Shown here piece by piece: positions 47,339 through 57,997 of a stretch of 64,000 nt of DNA (position 1 is its first letter; each line of letters starts with the position of its first letter). Origin of the DNA: Laccaria trichodermophora (taxonomy: Eukaryota; Basidiomycota; Agaricomycetes; Agaricales; Hydnangiaceae). The position numbers were made by a program, and so were the translations under genes. The notes beneath the pieces were generated by a model. The model was given only the letters and a program-made list of their open reading frames with translations, made no database searches and was not told the DNA's origin. The stretch covers positions 372,001 to 436,000 of the forward strand of contig JACTVC010000025.1 in NCBI GenBank assembly GCA_018417955.1, written 5' to 3'.

Positions 47339-47515
47339 CATATCACGCCCTCCAAACCGTCAGAAAGTTGTTATGTAATCTTCGGACTTTGAAACAGCGT
47401 GTCGCGTCAATATATCTACGGTTCCTTCATTATCGACGCGACAGTCAACGATTTCGAACATTGTTCTTCTTAAAACTCGATTAATTTACCTCTTGAATGG
47501 ATTGAAACTCTGAAT

Positions 47516-48041
47516 ATGGCCACAGGAGCCCGCTGGCAGGACCCTATCGGCCTGGAAACCATACAAACCATCGTGAAGAAGATTATACCAACATGGACGG
47601 ACGGCCTGCACCCGGTCCAGCTCGAACTCGTTTCTGCAATCCTCGATGGTCGAGATATCCTCTGCTGCACCGCAACTGGCGATGGAAAATCAGCAGCCTT
47701 TGCTGTTCCTGGTCTTGTTCTCCTCGAATACAATGCACATCTGGACGCATACCCCGCTGGACTTCCGACCAGAAAAAGACCCATCGGTGTTTTAATCACA
47801 CCAACAAAGGGACTAGCCAACAATATTGTACATTTCCCTATGTTGCGCGCTCACCGCTTTCTAGGTTTTCGAACTGTCAAAACTGAATGTCTCCGCTTTC
47901 TTGTATTGCCACGAAACGCTGAGTGGAGCACGAAAGATTGGAACCCGATTGTCAGATGTGATAAAGGAATGTATTAGATGGCAGGTGATTTGTGTGGACC
48001 CGGAGCACTTACGCGACAAGGAGTGGAGGGAAATCACTTGA
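47516..48041 (+). pseudogene. Truncated RecQ-like DNA helicase
   Basis: N-terminal part of a superfamily 2 helicase. It has a Q-motif-like LHPVQLELVSAILDGRDILC, Walker A as TATGDGKSAAFAVP, and motif Ia as ITPTKGLANNIV. An intron ending near 47857 joins this to VFELSKLNVSAFLYCHETLS and WQVICVDPEHLRDKEWREIT, where the frame stops. The DEAH box and the whole second RecA domain are missing, so it cannot be an active helicase. This family is multicopy in Agaricomycetes and is often found in repeat-rich DNA. Confidence 0.75.
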
Positions 48042-48093
48042 GAGTATAAACGAGCTAATAGCGCCGACTTGGACCTGAGAGATAGTCAGTACA

Positions 48094-48899
48094 TCAAAGC
48101 TCCAAAGCTGATGAAATAAAACTAATGATTGGATGCGGGCGTCGTTTCTTTACAATAAGAATACCACCCTTGCGTGAAGCGGCCATGGACTCCATGATAT
48201 ACCAGGAAACAGGTGTGTGAACTTTGTATTTCTCACATAACGCGGAAATATTGAAATGCCCCAGAGCTTGCCAAGTTACCAGTTTGAAGCGATCCAGGCG
48301 GCAACCATTCGTAGAAGCTCGAAGATGATTTTCGCCACCTGGAACATTTGTGCGAGAAAGCTGGTCAATCTCCTGATGAACGCGTGTGGCGACGAGGTTG
48401 GTTGCCCATGAGAATAAGGAAGGACGAGCATGGAATATGTCAGCAGGAGAGACAGAAGGAGAGAATGGGGCATGACGCTTGGAATAAAGTGGTGAAGATG
48501 GTGAGGGTGCACTGTGTTTATGCCCATAGACAAGGACAATAATATCAGACATCTTGATCTTGTTCCGTCCTTGGAGAAATCGAGAGACGGCCTTCGTGTG
48601 AAAAGAACCTCAAGGATCGGACTCCCCAGAGATGCGACTCGGATTGTAGAACAGGACTTCTAAGATTTCTCCAACAGAATCGAACCCAGAGTCTTTGAGA
48701 AGCGCTTCCATCCAGTCAAACTTGAATGTGAGCTTTTGTTCATCAGTGTGGTGAGACTGCCTCAACCGAGGTTGGCTCGATGATCCATCCATCAAGACAT
48801 CAAAGGGAGAGCCCAAAGGCGAGAGCGACGTGGTAGATGCACTGCAATGACGGGCGTTTTCTTGTAGGATCGAACATTTCAAAGTCCGAAGATTACATA
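48094..48899 (-). pseudogene. N-terminal fragments of a DUF6589-like transposon-associated protein
   Basis: Minus-strand blocks FKFDWMEALLKDSGFDSVGE, then SRFLQGRNKIKMSDIIVLVY, then FKLVTWQALGHFNISALCEK and PVSWYIMESMAASRKGGILI-VKKRRPHP resemble the N-terminal part of large multicopy Agaricomycete proteins annotated with DUF6589, as I remember them. Everything after KKRRPHP is absent. The gap near 48560-48610 may be an intron or a break. The assignment is from pattern memory and only moderately sure. Confidence 0.45.
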
Positions 48900-49818
48900 C
48901 TGTCATGTGACCATTACTGGGTCACTTTAGCTTAAATTGCAGATTGCACGCCTCCCTCTCATTGGGAGCACATAAAATTTTGCGAGTGAGTAGGAGGAAA
49001 CATATACATATTGTATCTGTAAGTTTTATTCTGGAGGGATGCTTTTGGGTAGTGTTAAAATGCCTTGACCTGTTTGCCCTGAATTGGTCAGGACTCATAA
49101 GCCAACCGTAAAATATTCTTAGACACCTCATATTCTCTTTATCTGATTTAAAATTTTGTGTGCGAGTTACCAACACTTCCACTGTAAACTCTCAAAGATA
49201 TTTGTATTAATAGAGGTTAGCACTGTGGAGAGAAATGGTCGTCAATTAGATAGACTTGCTTTGATGGGCAAACTTGGCAAAACAACATTGTGACTATCTT
49301 ATCTCCCTTATATCTCAGTTCATGCTCAACGTTCTATCCAATAAATCTCCGCACACAGCCGCATGTATGTTGTCAAACTCTGATCAAAATTTCAAATGCA
49401 TAGCATGGATCGTTGTGGTGCTATAGCTTGTTGACCCGTTAGTGCCGATGACCCGTTAGGGGTCACATGACAGTAACAATTTTCTGACACAGTTCGGGGG
49501 GCGTGATATGCACAGGACTAAGTACCTTAGGTTGATCAACCTGAGGACATTGGGACCCGCTGAATCCGGTTGGAGAGCTTCTTCGCAGACAATATGCAGC
49601 ATCAGCATAAATGAGAAAGAGAGAAAAAGAGCCAAATTCTAACTTCATCTTCCAATTTCGAAATATTGGGTTACAGTGCTTTGCACTGCTGTTTGCACTC
49701 CGAGATTGCAAAAATCATGTTTGGTTTTGTGTGTCTGTGACAGACCCTGCTAGATTGTCACACATCAAGGCTAGATTTGAGCACATTGGGAATTTTGAAC
49801 CCCTCACACCCAACTCTC
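48900..49818. other. AT-rich intergenic, probable 5' part of a DNA transposon
   Basis: No gene. CpG falls sharply from here on. The last few hundred bases precede the transposase start and may belong to that element; I could not find its terminal repeats. Confidence 0.45.
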
Positions 49819-50915
49819 ATGGCGCCTCAGGTTTCCAATGAGATCAATATGAGATGCATGTGTGGATCATCGTTTGGCACGATGAGCAACATCTCTCAGC
49901 GCAGGAAATCTCAGGCCTTGTTGGATGTAGTGTCCAGACAGTCTACAACATCCTCTCTTACCACCATGACTACAATACTCTCAGAGAACCATCAACATGC
50001 AGCCCACATGGTGCCAACTGTTCTTTGAACATGGGAGATATGAACTTTATAGAGTCTTTGATTGACGCGCAGCCAAAGATCTACCTAGATGAGATTCAAG
50101 ATGAACTTCTGGATAGGCAAGATGTTTTTGCTTCTATTTCAACTCTCTCCCACACACTTCACTGACTTTCAATGACACACAAGCATGTAGCAAATGAAGC
50201 ATTAGAAAGGAATGAATTGCTATGTGCAACTTGGCAGGCTGCATATGCAGATATTCCAGCTGATTACTGTGTTTGGTTGGACGAAGCAAGTGTGGATGAT
50301 TGGACAAACCAGCATATGCTGGGTTTGGCCACACTGGGTAGAGCATGCATTTGCTGTGCTACTTTTGTCCATGGTCAGCAGTATTCAATCTTGCCAGCTC
50401 TTACATGTGAGGGTATGATTGCACTTGATATTTTTGAGGGTTCGATGAATAAAGAGTGCTTCCTCACATTTCTAAATGAACAAGTTGTAAGACATATTTT
50501 TAAATTGTCACCAGCTTCGTAACTGATTTATGTTGTAGGCTCCAAAATTGAATCCATACCCTGGTCCCCGAAGTGTGGTTATTATGGATAATTGTGTGAT
50601 TCACCATGATGAGGACATCCAGCACCTTATTGAAGTTGAATGTGGTTTGTTTATCAATCTGTTTATTTGCCTTCTATGCCTGATTTAATTACAGGCACAA
50701 AACTTATTTATCTACCACCATACTCCCCTGACTACAACCCAATTGAACAAGGTTTTCACAGTATCAAAGCCTGGCTGCGACATCATGAAACTCAAGCTGT
50801 GGCACCTGAGGGCCAGCCTTGGTTAATTCATCAAGTCAGGTTAGCAGTAACAGATGAGATGGCAATTGGATGGATAAAAAACTGTGGTTATTCGTTTTCT
50901 GATGAGATAAACTAA
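49819..50915 (+). pseudogene. Tc1/mariner-type (DDE) transposase, decayed
   Basis: Remnant of a cut-and-paste transposase. The N-terminal helix-turn-helix block reads QEISGLVGCSVQTVYNIL. The catalytic triad is visible as VWLDEASVDD, VVIMDNCVIHHDED and YSPDYNPIEQ, typical of the DDE_3 (IS630/Tc1/mariner) fold. Two introns near 50487-50539 and 50641-50693 restore the frame. Two lesions break it: a frameshift near 49855, and a TGA at 50163-50165 in LHTLH*LSMTHK where family members have Arg. Many conserved arginines are replaced by His, Cys, Gln or Trp, each one CpG transition away. The copy is dead. Confidence 0.85.
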
Positions 50916-50986
50916 TAGTGAAATATGTGTTACAAGTATTTTGGCCCTTTGAGCAAATGAGCCTATGAGACAACAGGCCTATAAGT

Positions 50987-53131
50987 TTACTCAAGCTCAT
51001 AAGTAGTATAATTACCTGAAAGAAGCTTCTGCTCATAGGTAGTCTGCCATTTCCTACAGAAAAGTTTCAATCTCATAAGACGACCACATGTAGCACCCAT
51101 AATATTGTGAATCGCTATGGTTGCCAACTCATCGGCCAAGGCTATAATGTCAGGGGTAAAGTCCTCAGCACACAGCGCAATCTCAAATGGTGTCATGTCG
51201 ACGGCCTCAAGCTCAGCAAATTCCCAAAGGCATGCTCGCAACTCAAAGCCAGGGGCTGGGATAGAGATGGGGGAGGCAGGAGGTTGCTGGAATGCAGGTC
51301 ACCTTGGTGTTTGGAATTCATGGCAAGGGTGCTTTGGGGTTTGGAAATTGGGCTGGTTGCGAATTGGTGTCTAGAACTCAAAATGTGCACCCTTGGAAAG
51401 TGGAGATGAATATTGGCTGGGGGATTCAGAACAAGATCATTTGCAGGATAAGCCACCAAGGACAGGAATGAGAGATGCCATGACAAGGGTCATCATGTCA
51501 TTGTTGGCTGGAGCAGGAAGCATTGATGTCATGCCTGCACCTGAGCAGCCACATGCTTGGATGGAAGAGATCTGTCCATTGTGCAGACCATCAAAGGCCT
51601 CTGTGCATGGTGGATCATGCTTTGTGATGTCTCCAGATGCCTACAGAAGGTATTCAGGTTGAAAAGGTATTTTATAAGATTTAGCATACCATGGCAGCAG
51701 CCCACATCTTGAGACGGAGGGGGTTAAGTCACAGATGTCCTCCAGATGCTGTGATGAAACAATGGCCTGGCTCGCCATGCTCTCCTTGATGAGAAGCACA
51801 TGGCCACTGTTTTTTGATCTCCAAGATAAATCTTCCATTGATCTACTCAGCATCCTTGAATTGGGCAAGTTGTGGGATCTACAGGTGCCAAGGTCATTGA
51901 ATATGTAAAGCATGGAAGGATAAAACTTACCCTGGTTCCATAAAGAAGCTCATCATTGCCATTGTTTGTAGTTGCATTCAAAGAGGGGGCCTATATGTCA
52001 ACATAAATATGAGAAAATGAATGCAGTAGACACAAGCAAACCTGGTGTTGAATATGATAGCCAGACATCATGTCTGTGTCGAACTCAACAGTAACCTGGA
52101 TTTTCTTCTTGTCCTTCTTGAGTATGGCCATGAGGGCAAGGCTGAAGATTTTGTCTGTTAAGAAAGTTGGTGTGTTCCCTTTCCCACCGCTGCAGAACTT
52201 GATCAGGATATGCTTGATAGTAAGTACAAATTTATGCACATAGAACCAGTCCATGAGAGCTTAAACAGAGGACTGGAATGAATACCAGGGGCAAACTGGG
52301 TGTCAAGGTTGTGAACAGCAAGGATGGCCTTGATGAAGGCCACACATGTAATGCCTTCGAGAGTGATGTTGCCCAGCATTGTCATTGCCTTCTTCTTCAG
52401 AGCAGAAGGCTTTGCATTTTGGGAGCTAGTCAATTCAGTTGATGTGTATGTATGTGTGACATTGACAAGATGCCCATTAGGTGGAGGCACATCTGAAATA
52501 GAAATGAGATAAAGATTGCAATAGTTAATGTATATCACATACCAGCTACCCAAGGTTCATTTCTGATGCTGTTTCCCAATGGTCCAGCAGTGTGGTAATG
52601 GTTATTTGCAGGGACTGGTGTTGGTGAAACCCTTGAGGAAAGGATATCATACTGTGTAGTAAGGGGGATTCCTGTCAAATTTATTAGTATGATACGAAAT
52701 AGAAAACTTGGAGGACACATACCAGTGGTTCTTCCCATTGCGAAATCAATGCCACTGACCAGCTGAGATGGGGCGACCATGGTCTCAGGCTGGGCATATC
52801 CAGGAGGCGGTTGAACTCCAGACGCACAGCAGGCTGCGTCAATCTCTTCATGAGAGAAATAATACTGGGGTGGATTTACACCACCATCTGTATCAAGAGA
52901 TGAGAACCATATTGAAGCATAGATGTCAAAGAATGTACCAATCCAGGCAGGATTCCTGAGCCAGCCTGCTGACGGCCTTCGTGTTTCTCTGGTGGCAGTA
53001 TTGGCATTGACATCCTGAGTATTGCAAGGTTCATTGCTGGCAAGCTGAGTGAAGGGTGGTTGGAGGACTTGGTCTGAGAGTGAACAGTTCAACATATTGT
53101 AAACTGGGAAATCTTTCAGAACTCTGCTCAC
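50987..53131 (-). pseudogene. Unrecognised intron-rich gene or remnant in CpG-poor DNA
   Basis: Minus-strand exon-like blocks in order: 53131 onward (RRPSAGWLRNPAWIGTFFDI), HEEIDAACCASGVQPPPGYA, 52553-52260 (GITCVAFIKAILAVHNLDTQ), 52254 onward (IFSALMAILKK-like, then KIQVTVEFDTDMMSGY), 51913 onward and 51241-50987 (TPFEIALCAEDFTPDIIALA). The blocks are separated by plausible GT-AG introns of 45-70 nt. I do not know the family, and I did not find one uninterrupted model. CpG is depleted as in the adjacent dead transposase, so loss of function is likely. Confidence 0.4.
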
Positions 53132-53594
53132 CTTTTATAAAGAATTCAAAGTGGATACTTTCAGAGGGTGCGAAAAGTCGTCGAAATGCTCATATGCTCC
53201 ATGTTCAATTCCCCTGCACGATGACGTCTGTTGAGTTCATCATTCTGAAACAGGAAAGGATTATAGCCTACTGGAATGTCTGCACTGAGAATATTACAGT
53301 GTACTGAATGGAACAGGCCCCACAATGCCCTGAGCTTGCAGTGCATGCTGGAAGTGGCTCAGACTTGGTCCACAGAGAACCAGAATCGCGGACACTGCAA
53401 GATGGAGGAAGATACAGTCAATACTCAGAGAAGGGATGGCAGATGGAGAGGGAGGCGTTGAGTCTTGACACACACATCGTGCCATCAATGAAGAATGGTT
53501 TGACAGGCTGTGTGATTGCACAGGGCCTGTTACTTCCTGATCTGTGGCGGTCACAATACAACACTCACAAACACATTTTCGGAATCTCAGAGTG

Positions 53595-53700
53595 CAAGCG
53601 GCAAGGGGGGTCCAGGATTTGAATATGCCATATAGAGATGGTTAGTTAGTCTGGCTGATAGGCCATTAAAAAGAAATTTGACCTCTCACATTTTTCAATC
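53595..53700 (+). repeat. SINE-like repeat copy
   Basis: GGGGGGTCCAGGATTTGAAT, then GGTTAGTTAGTCTGGCTGAT and an A-rich end. Confidence 0.55.
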
Positions 53701-53999
53701 CAAACAGCCTGGAAATGGTCTAGATAAGTCCAAATCATCAAGCTTTTTGATGGAGAAGACTCCAGAGCACAGAAAGGTAAAATTGTGTGAAAAGATATGG
53801 CAGCTGACATAAGACAATATCAAAAACAGTGATATGTCCTTATTTCTTGCAAACTTCAAATAGAGCATGCAAGGAGAATAAGAAAAATGAGGTGGCAAGA
53901 GAAGCTGTCACAAAAACCTGGGCCCAATTTGATATGCCACAAGGAACCATAGTCCCTGGGCTGCCTGCATCTGCTGCAAAACTATCATTGTAAATTTGT

Positions 54000-54115
54000 A
54001 CCAAGCCCCACAAGGGGGTGTTGGTATTAAAATGCCAGACCAGAGGCTGGTAGGTAGGTCCAGCTGTCAGGCCTGAAAAAAAAAAAAGGATTTCACCCAA
54101 ACTTCACCTAAAAAG
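54000..54115 (+). repeat. SINE-like repeat copy
   Basis: AAGGGGGTGTTGGTATTAAA, then ATGCCAGACCAGAGGCTGGT, GGTAGGTCCAGCTGTCAGGC and a run of 12 A. Confidence 0.6.
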
Positions 54116-54487
54116 GAGGTTGGGGAGGTTCTGAGGAGGACCATACAACACTGTGACCTTGTAGGAGTATATTGATCAATATAAACACTCAAAACAACTT
54201 GTTATTCATTATTTTACAAAAAATCCATGATGGAGGTGGCTGTGCGATGACTCGAAATTGGCTTTGAAAGGCAAGGTAACAAAAGCCTGCCATTTTACAC
54301 CTATATAGCACTTAACTAAATCTATAGAGGATTGAAATATATTCACAAGGATTCACAACATGCCCTGATTTTGGAACAACAGTCAACTGTGGTACAGGGG
54401 GAATGCAAAACCAGAGTAAATGGCACAGGGGAGGGAAATTATGTCAAAAATATCCACCATGATGATGTCACTATTACCATATATAGA

Positions 54488-54600
54488 CTGGTGCCTGATT
54501 ACATAGTAGGTAGGTCAACCTCTTGCTGCTGAAAAAAAAAATCGACCCTAGGTCTCTTTTTTTAATCCCGACACCCTGGGCCCCTTGAAGCCTCAGACCT
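54488..54600 (+). repeat. SINE-like repeat copy
   Basis: GCCTGATTACATAGTAGGTA, GGTCAACCTCTTGCTGCTG and a run of 10 A, then a CACCCTGGGCCCCTTG block. Confidence 0.5.
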
Positions 54601-54814
54601 TATAGCTAGCAACTATATTCCCAGTGTTGGGCTTGCAGGTGGGACTAGTACCCATGCCAATATTGCCTGCCCCCTCCCAGACTCCATCATTGTGTCTGGA
54701 AGCCACTGTGTTGTTGACAGAGTTGTGCACGATGAGTGTCGCAATATATTTGACATGCTGAGGAAAGATCCAGACATTATGATGTCATATTTCTATATTT
54801 GGAAGTGTATTCCC

Positions 54815-54905
54815 ACACTTAGTTAGTTAGTCCACCAGCTGAGGCCTTAGAATAAAATTCAACCTGATATGGTTATTGAAAATCCTGGACCCCCCTTGGC
54901 AAATG
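54815..54905 (+). repeat. SINE-like repeat copy
   Basis: CTTAGTTAGTTAGTCCACCA, GCTGAGGCCTTAGAATAAAA and TCCTGGACCCCCCTTG. Confidence 0.5.
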
Positions 54906-55799
54906 GCAATGCAAAGCACTGTAAAGGTCAGGTGATGTGGTGGCCTGATGTTGTAAGGTCCCATTACCCAAACCATCAAGGAAACATCCTTACCCAAAAA
55001 ACAAAGTTATTCAGACCCACTTTCTCAATTTTTCGATTTATTCCAAATTTATTCTTATTTTCCACTGCATGTGGGTGACAAGGTTTTTTTGAACACAGCT
55101 GTAGAATCACCCCCAGTTCCAACATGCTGAGGACGAAGATGCAGCAAAGATGATGACTTCAAGAACAAGATGCTGTCTGTCAAGATTGAGACACCAACAT
55201 CACCTGCTGCTACCAATGTCAGAAAAATCCCTGGAGCCTTATAAGGGCTGTAAGGCTGAAAATGACCCAGCCTGGTTACAGGGTTACTGCAACAGGAGAG
55301 TTGGGGCTTAGTATAGACAGGCCTGTCAGTTATGAAAACCTCAGGGCTCATGCACTCCCCACATGTAGACTACAAATTTGTAGTTGCAACATACCATTAG
55401 ACTACACAGTGGTATTAGAAAACTCCAAGGCTGCTCATATATCTAGTCTTTAGGTCTCCCTTATAACACTATTATCTTTACTCCCTGGATGTGATTTGGT
55501 ATCATTTCCAGTTGAACATGATCAAAATAATACAGACAACTTTATAAGATACACAAAAAAACAATAATTGGTTTGTAGCCATGGGTTGGCTGTTGAGGCC
55601 ATCTGAGCCCATGTTACAAGGCTAAATTAATCTTATCAGACCCGATTTGCCTTATCATATATTACCAACTTGTAGCGTGGTAACAATCATTACATCAGCC
55701 TTACAATGATGAGCGGTCGCTTTGTAAGGCAACTGCCTTGTAAGGTGCCCTGGATTTTTCCGACATGTCAGGGTCGAGATTTTGAATGCATCTGATATC

Positions 55800-56152
55800 A
55801 GGACCCCGGGCAATAGCAGAAAAGGCCTGATCCCGAAAATTGGGTTTTTGTCCGGACGCCTCTGCACCAAATTTGTCCAGACTGGACCTGGCCCACCACA
55901 CCCCAATCTCAAAATTTTGTCCAGACGGCCAGATCAGGGTAAAATTTCCCCCACAAATGTCCCACAATTATGCCCAAATACCGGCTGGGAGGCTTTTTTT
56001 TTGACATCTCGTCGATTTTGTCTGGACTCTGGCTCTGGGCAGTTTCGAATTTTGTCACTTTTTGTCCGGATTGGCCCCCAGCTGTAGGGCCTAAAATCCA
56101 CATTTTTTGTCCGGATCGGGACCAGGGCTTTCCTGCTATTGCCTGGGGTCCT
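55800..56152. mobile_element. 353-bp hAT-type MITE with 8-bp target duplication
   Basis: Begins AGGACCCCGGGCAATAGCAG and ends with the near-exact inverse (CTGCTATTGCCTGGGGTCCT). The 8-bp duplication CTGATATC flanks it at 55792-55799 and 56153-56160. Inside are six or more copies of TTTGTCCGGA or one- to two-base variants, as expected for subterminal transposase-binding repeats. It has no coding capacity. Confidence 0.88.
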
Positions 56153-56160
56153 CTGATATC

Positions 56161-56264
56161 TCTCCAGAAAGTTTGCCTGTCTCACGGCTCCTGAGAAGTA
56201 CTTCATGACAATGCAGCCGAGCTATGAAGAAGTCGTCGTTGGCTGCGCGTATGGCACTATCTAG
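56161..56264 (+). pseudogene. Third remnant of the F-box/WD40 gene (3' exon only)
   Basis: Reads FACLTAPEKYFMTMQPSYEE and then VVVGCAYGTI with TAG, matching [30 protein letters not shown] of the intact gene. The downstream bases (GTTGAAGTGGAAGAG) match the intron of the other copies. Everything upstream is interrupted by the MITE at 55800-56152 or absent. Confidence 0.75.
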
Positions 56265-56344
56265 CATGGTAGCTTCGACACTGTTGAAGTGGAAGAGATC
56301 AACCACGTAAGTTGTAACAGATAATTTTTTTTGTTGGAATCTTG

Positions 56345-56589
56345 AAATTAACGTGGAATAAGTAAAGAGCGTGGGCGCCCTCGCTAAATAGTGCAGATCA
56401 AGACAAATCTCTTGACCAATCGGTGTATGCAAGAAATCCTTACGCACCATGTTTCAGGACAGTGCGATTGTCGACTTGTGAAAAATCTGCCAGGTTCGAA
56501 GGTCATTTATATGGACTCCAGCAAGGTATCATGACTATATTGTCCACGTAAAAGTTGTCATTGCTCGTCCAGATATTTGTGGTGGGCAT
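56345..56589 (-). pseudogene. Third remnant of the NACHT gene (5' exons only)
   Basis: Starts with ATG at 56589 (MPTTNIWTSNDNFYVDNI) and continues after an intron as FSQVDNRTVLKH, equal to the first exons of the NACHT copies at 39217 and 63872. It breaks off before the STAND domain. It lies tail to tail with the F-box/WD40 scrap. Confidence 0.75.
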
Positions 56590-56844
56590 TACTAGTCATG
56601 TATACTTGGAGAATGAGTGGTTTGCCAAAGTAGAAATATGGAAGCTACTGGTTATTTATGATGACCGTTACTGGGTTCAACCTCAAAAAAATCAGCACCG
56701 GAAGGCAAATGGATACTAGTTCCAAATATCCCAGTATTAGTCCGAGCTCCACCGTTGGAAAAGCAGGAAATTTGACGGAGGGTAAGGCGATCCGATAACG
56801 ATTCATCGAGATGAGTGTGGATAATCATGGGCGAATTCTGCGAC

Positions 56845-56943
56845 GCAGTACAGCTTTTTTTTTTTTTTTTTTTTTGTGTCCAATTCAAGTCTATTGGGGC
56901 GAAGCCCCATGTCAGACCTTACAACTCTGTAGCAGTACAGCTT
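56845..56943 (-). mobile_element. Short poly(A) retro-insertion with 12-bp target duplication
   Basis: GCAGTACAGCTT occurs at 56845-56856 and again at 56932-56943. Between them are about 21 T (poly(A) on the minus strand) and about 55 nt containing GGGGCGAAGCCCC. This is the footprint of target-primed reverse transcription of a short RNA, 5'-truncated. Confidence 0.75.
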
Positions 56944-57338
56944 AGACCCCAGCTTTGCGAACCAGTGGTACGGTACCACAAACCCTTATCTCTTGCTTAC
57001 GATGCGGTAAAACCCATTATTGTTCTGTGGGTTTTTGCTACCGTTCCCCTGGTGGCAGGTGCGCAAAGTTTGATTCTTGCCTATTCTTGCTGACGATAAG
57101 TACCAGATCGTCAGCATGAGTCAAAACTTGGTACTGTATCACTGGTTTGCAAAGTTTACACGCGCGTCCTTGAACTTTGAGCGCCCGGTGGGCTTGCTAG
57201 GGATGAGGCCGAGGCCACCACAGTACTTTCCAAACCAGGTATGGCAGGGTATGGCAACAGCCTACAGGGTTTGACTGACCGATGGTCGGACTCAGGGTGG
57301 GACTGACTGAGTAGACCGTAAGACTCAGGGTCTGACTG

Positions 57339-57960
57339 TCAGGAAAACACGCCCATAATCATGCCAGGTGAATGGGTAACAGACGTCGCAAAGGTGATAA
57401 AGTGCGTGTAGAGGGGTGGGTGGGATGTGTACTTGGAGATCAAGTGCTCAACTATCTCTGTGAGGAGTGAGTGAATTATTTTAGAAAATAATTTTCTCGA
57501 AGACGACCTTCTTTCGTCGGCGTAGGAATGCCAATGAAATACGGGTTGAGAGACGCGCCCAGCAGTGGTCATATCGTCTCCCATGGTGCATCTGAGACAA
57601 ATACGACGCAAAGGTCGACTCGGGCCTGTCGAAAAAGTACAACTGCGCCAGAAACGACGACGATCAACTCACCAGCAAGTCGCGTAAGTGGCACCATCAA
57701 CACCGGCGCCAGCCTCTCAGCGCATTCCACGACAACGGCGAGCCTCACATCTCCCCCCCTTCCCCTTCCCTTTACCCAGATACGCATGAACAGCAAGTAA
57801 ACCATGCACGAACCTGTCAAAGGTGTAGTTCCACCTCACCCCATTATCTGCCCCCCAATTCACAGCTCCATCCTCCCATTGGGGCGTCCAGTCTGCTAGG
57901 GAGTTGATTATGGATTCGTAGAGAAGCTGCGCGGAGAAAGAGGCGATGGCATCTGCACGT
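57339..57960 (-). pseudogene. Unrecognised truncated coding fragment
   Basis: Minus-strand frame ADAIASFSAQLLYESIINSL continues as WNYTFDRFVHGLLAVHAYLG, then shifts frame into VRLAVVVECAERLAPVLMVP and ends at WETI. CpG content is normal. I do not recognise the family, and both ends look cut, the upstream one by the putative element at 57998. Confidence 0.35.
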
Positions 57961-57997
57961 GTGTAGCTAATCTTTAAGGCTCCTGTTGCGGATGAAA

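Larger units (their letters stand above)
47372..48899. mobile_element. 1.5-kb TIR-bounded unit with helicase and DUF6589-like fragments
   Basis: A perfect 23-bp inverted repeat (47372-47394 and 48877-48899, beginning TATGTAATCTTCGGAC) bounds the segment. The outermost TA may be a target-site duplication. Inside lie a truncated RecQ-like helicase frame on the plus strand and DUF6589-like fragments on the minus strand, convergent. Whether the inverted repeats are the real transposon ends is inference. Confidence 0.6.
53132..55799. other. Repeat-rich, gene-poor CpG-depleted DNA
   Basis: No supported gene over 2.6 kb. At least four SINE-like copies lie here, listed separately. Open frames on both strands are short and have no motif. 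Confidence 0.6.
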
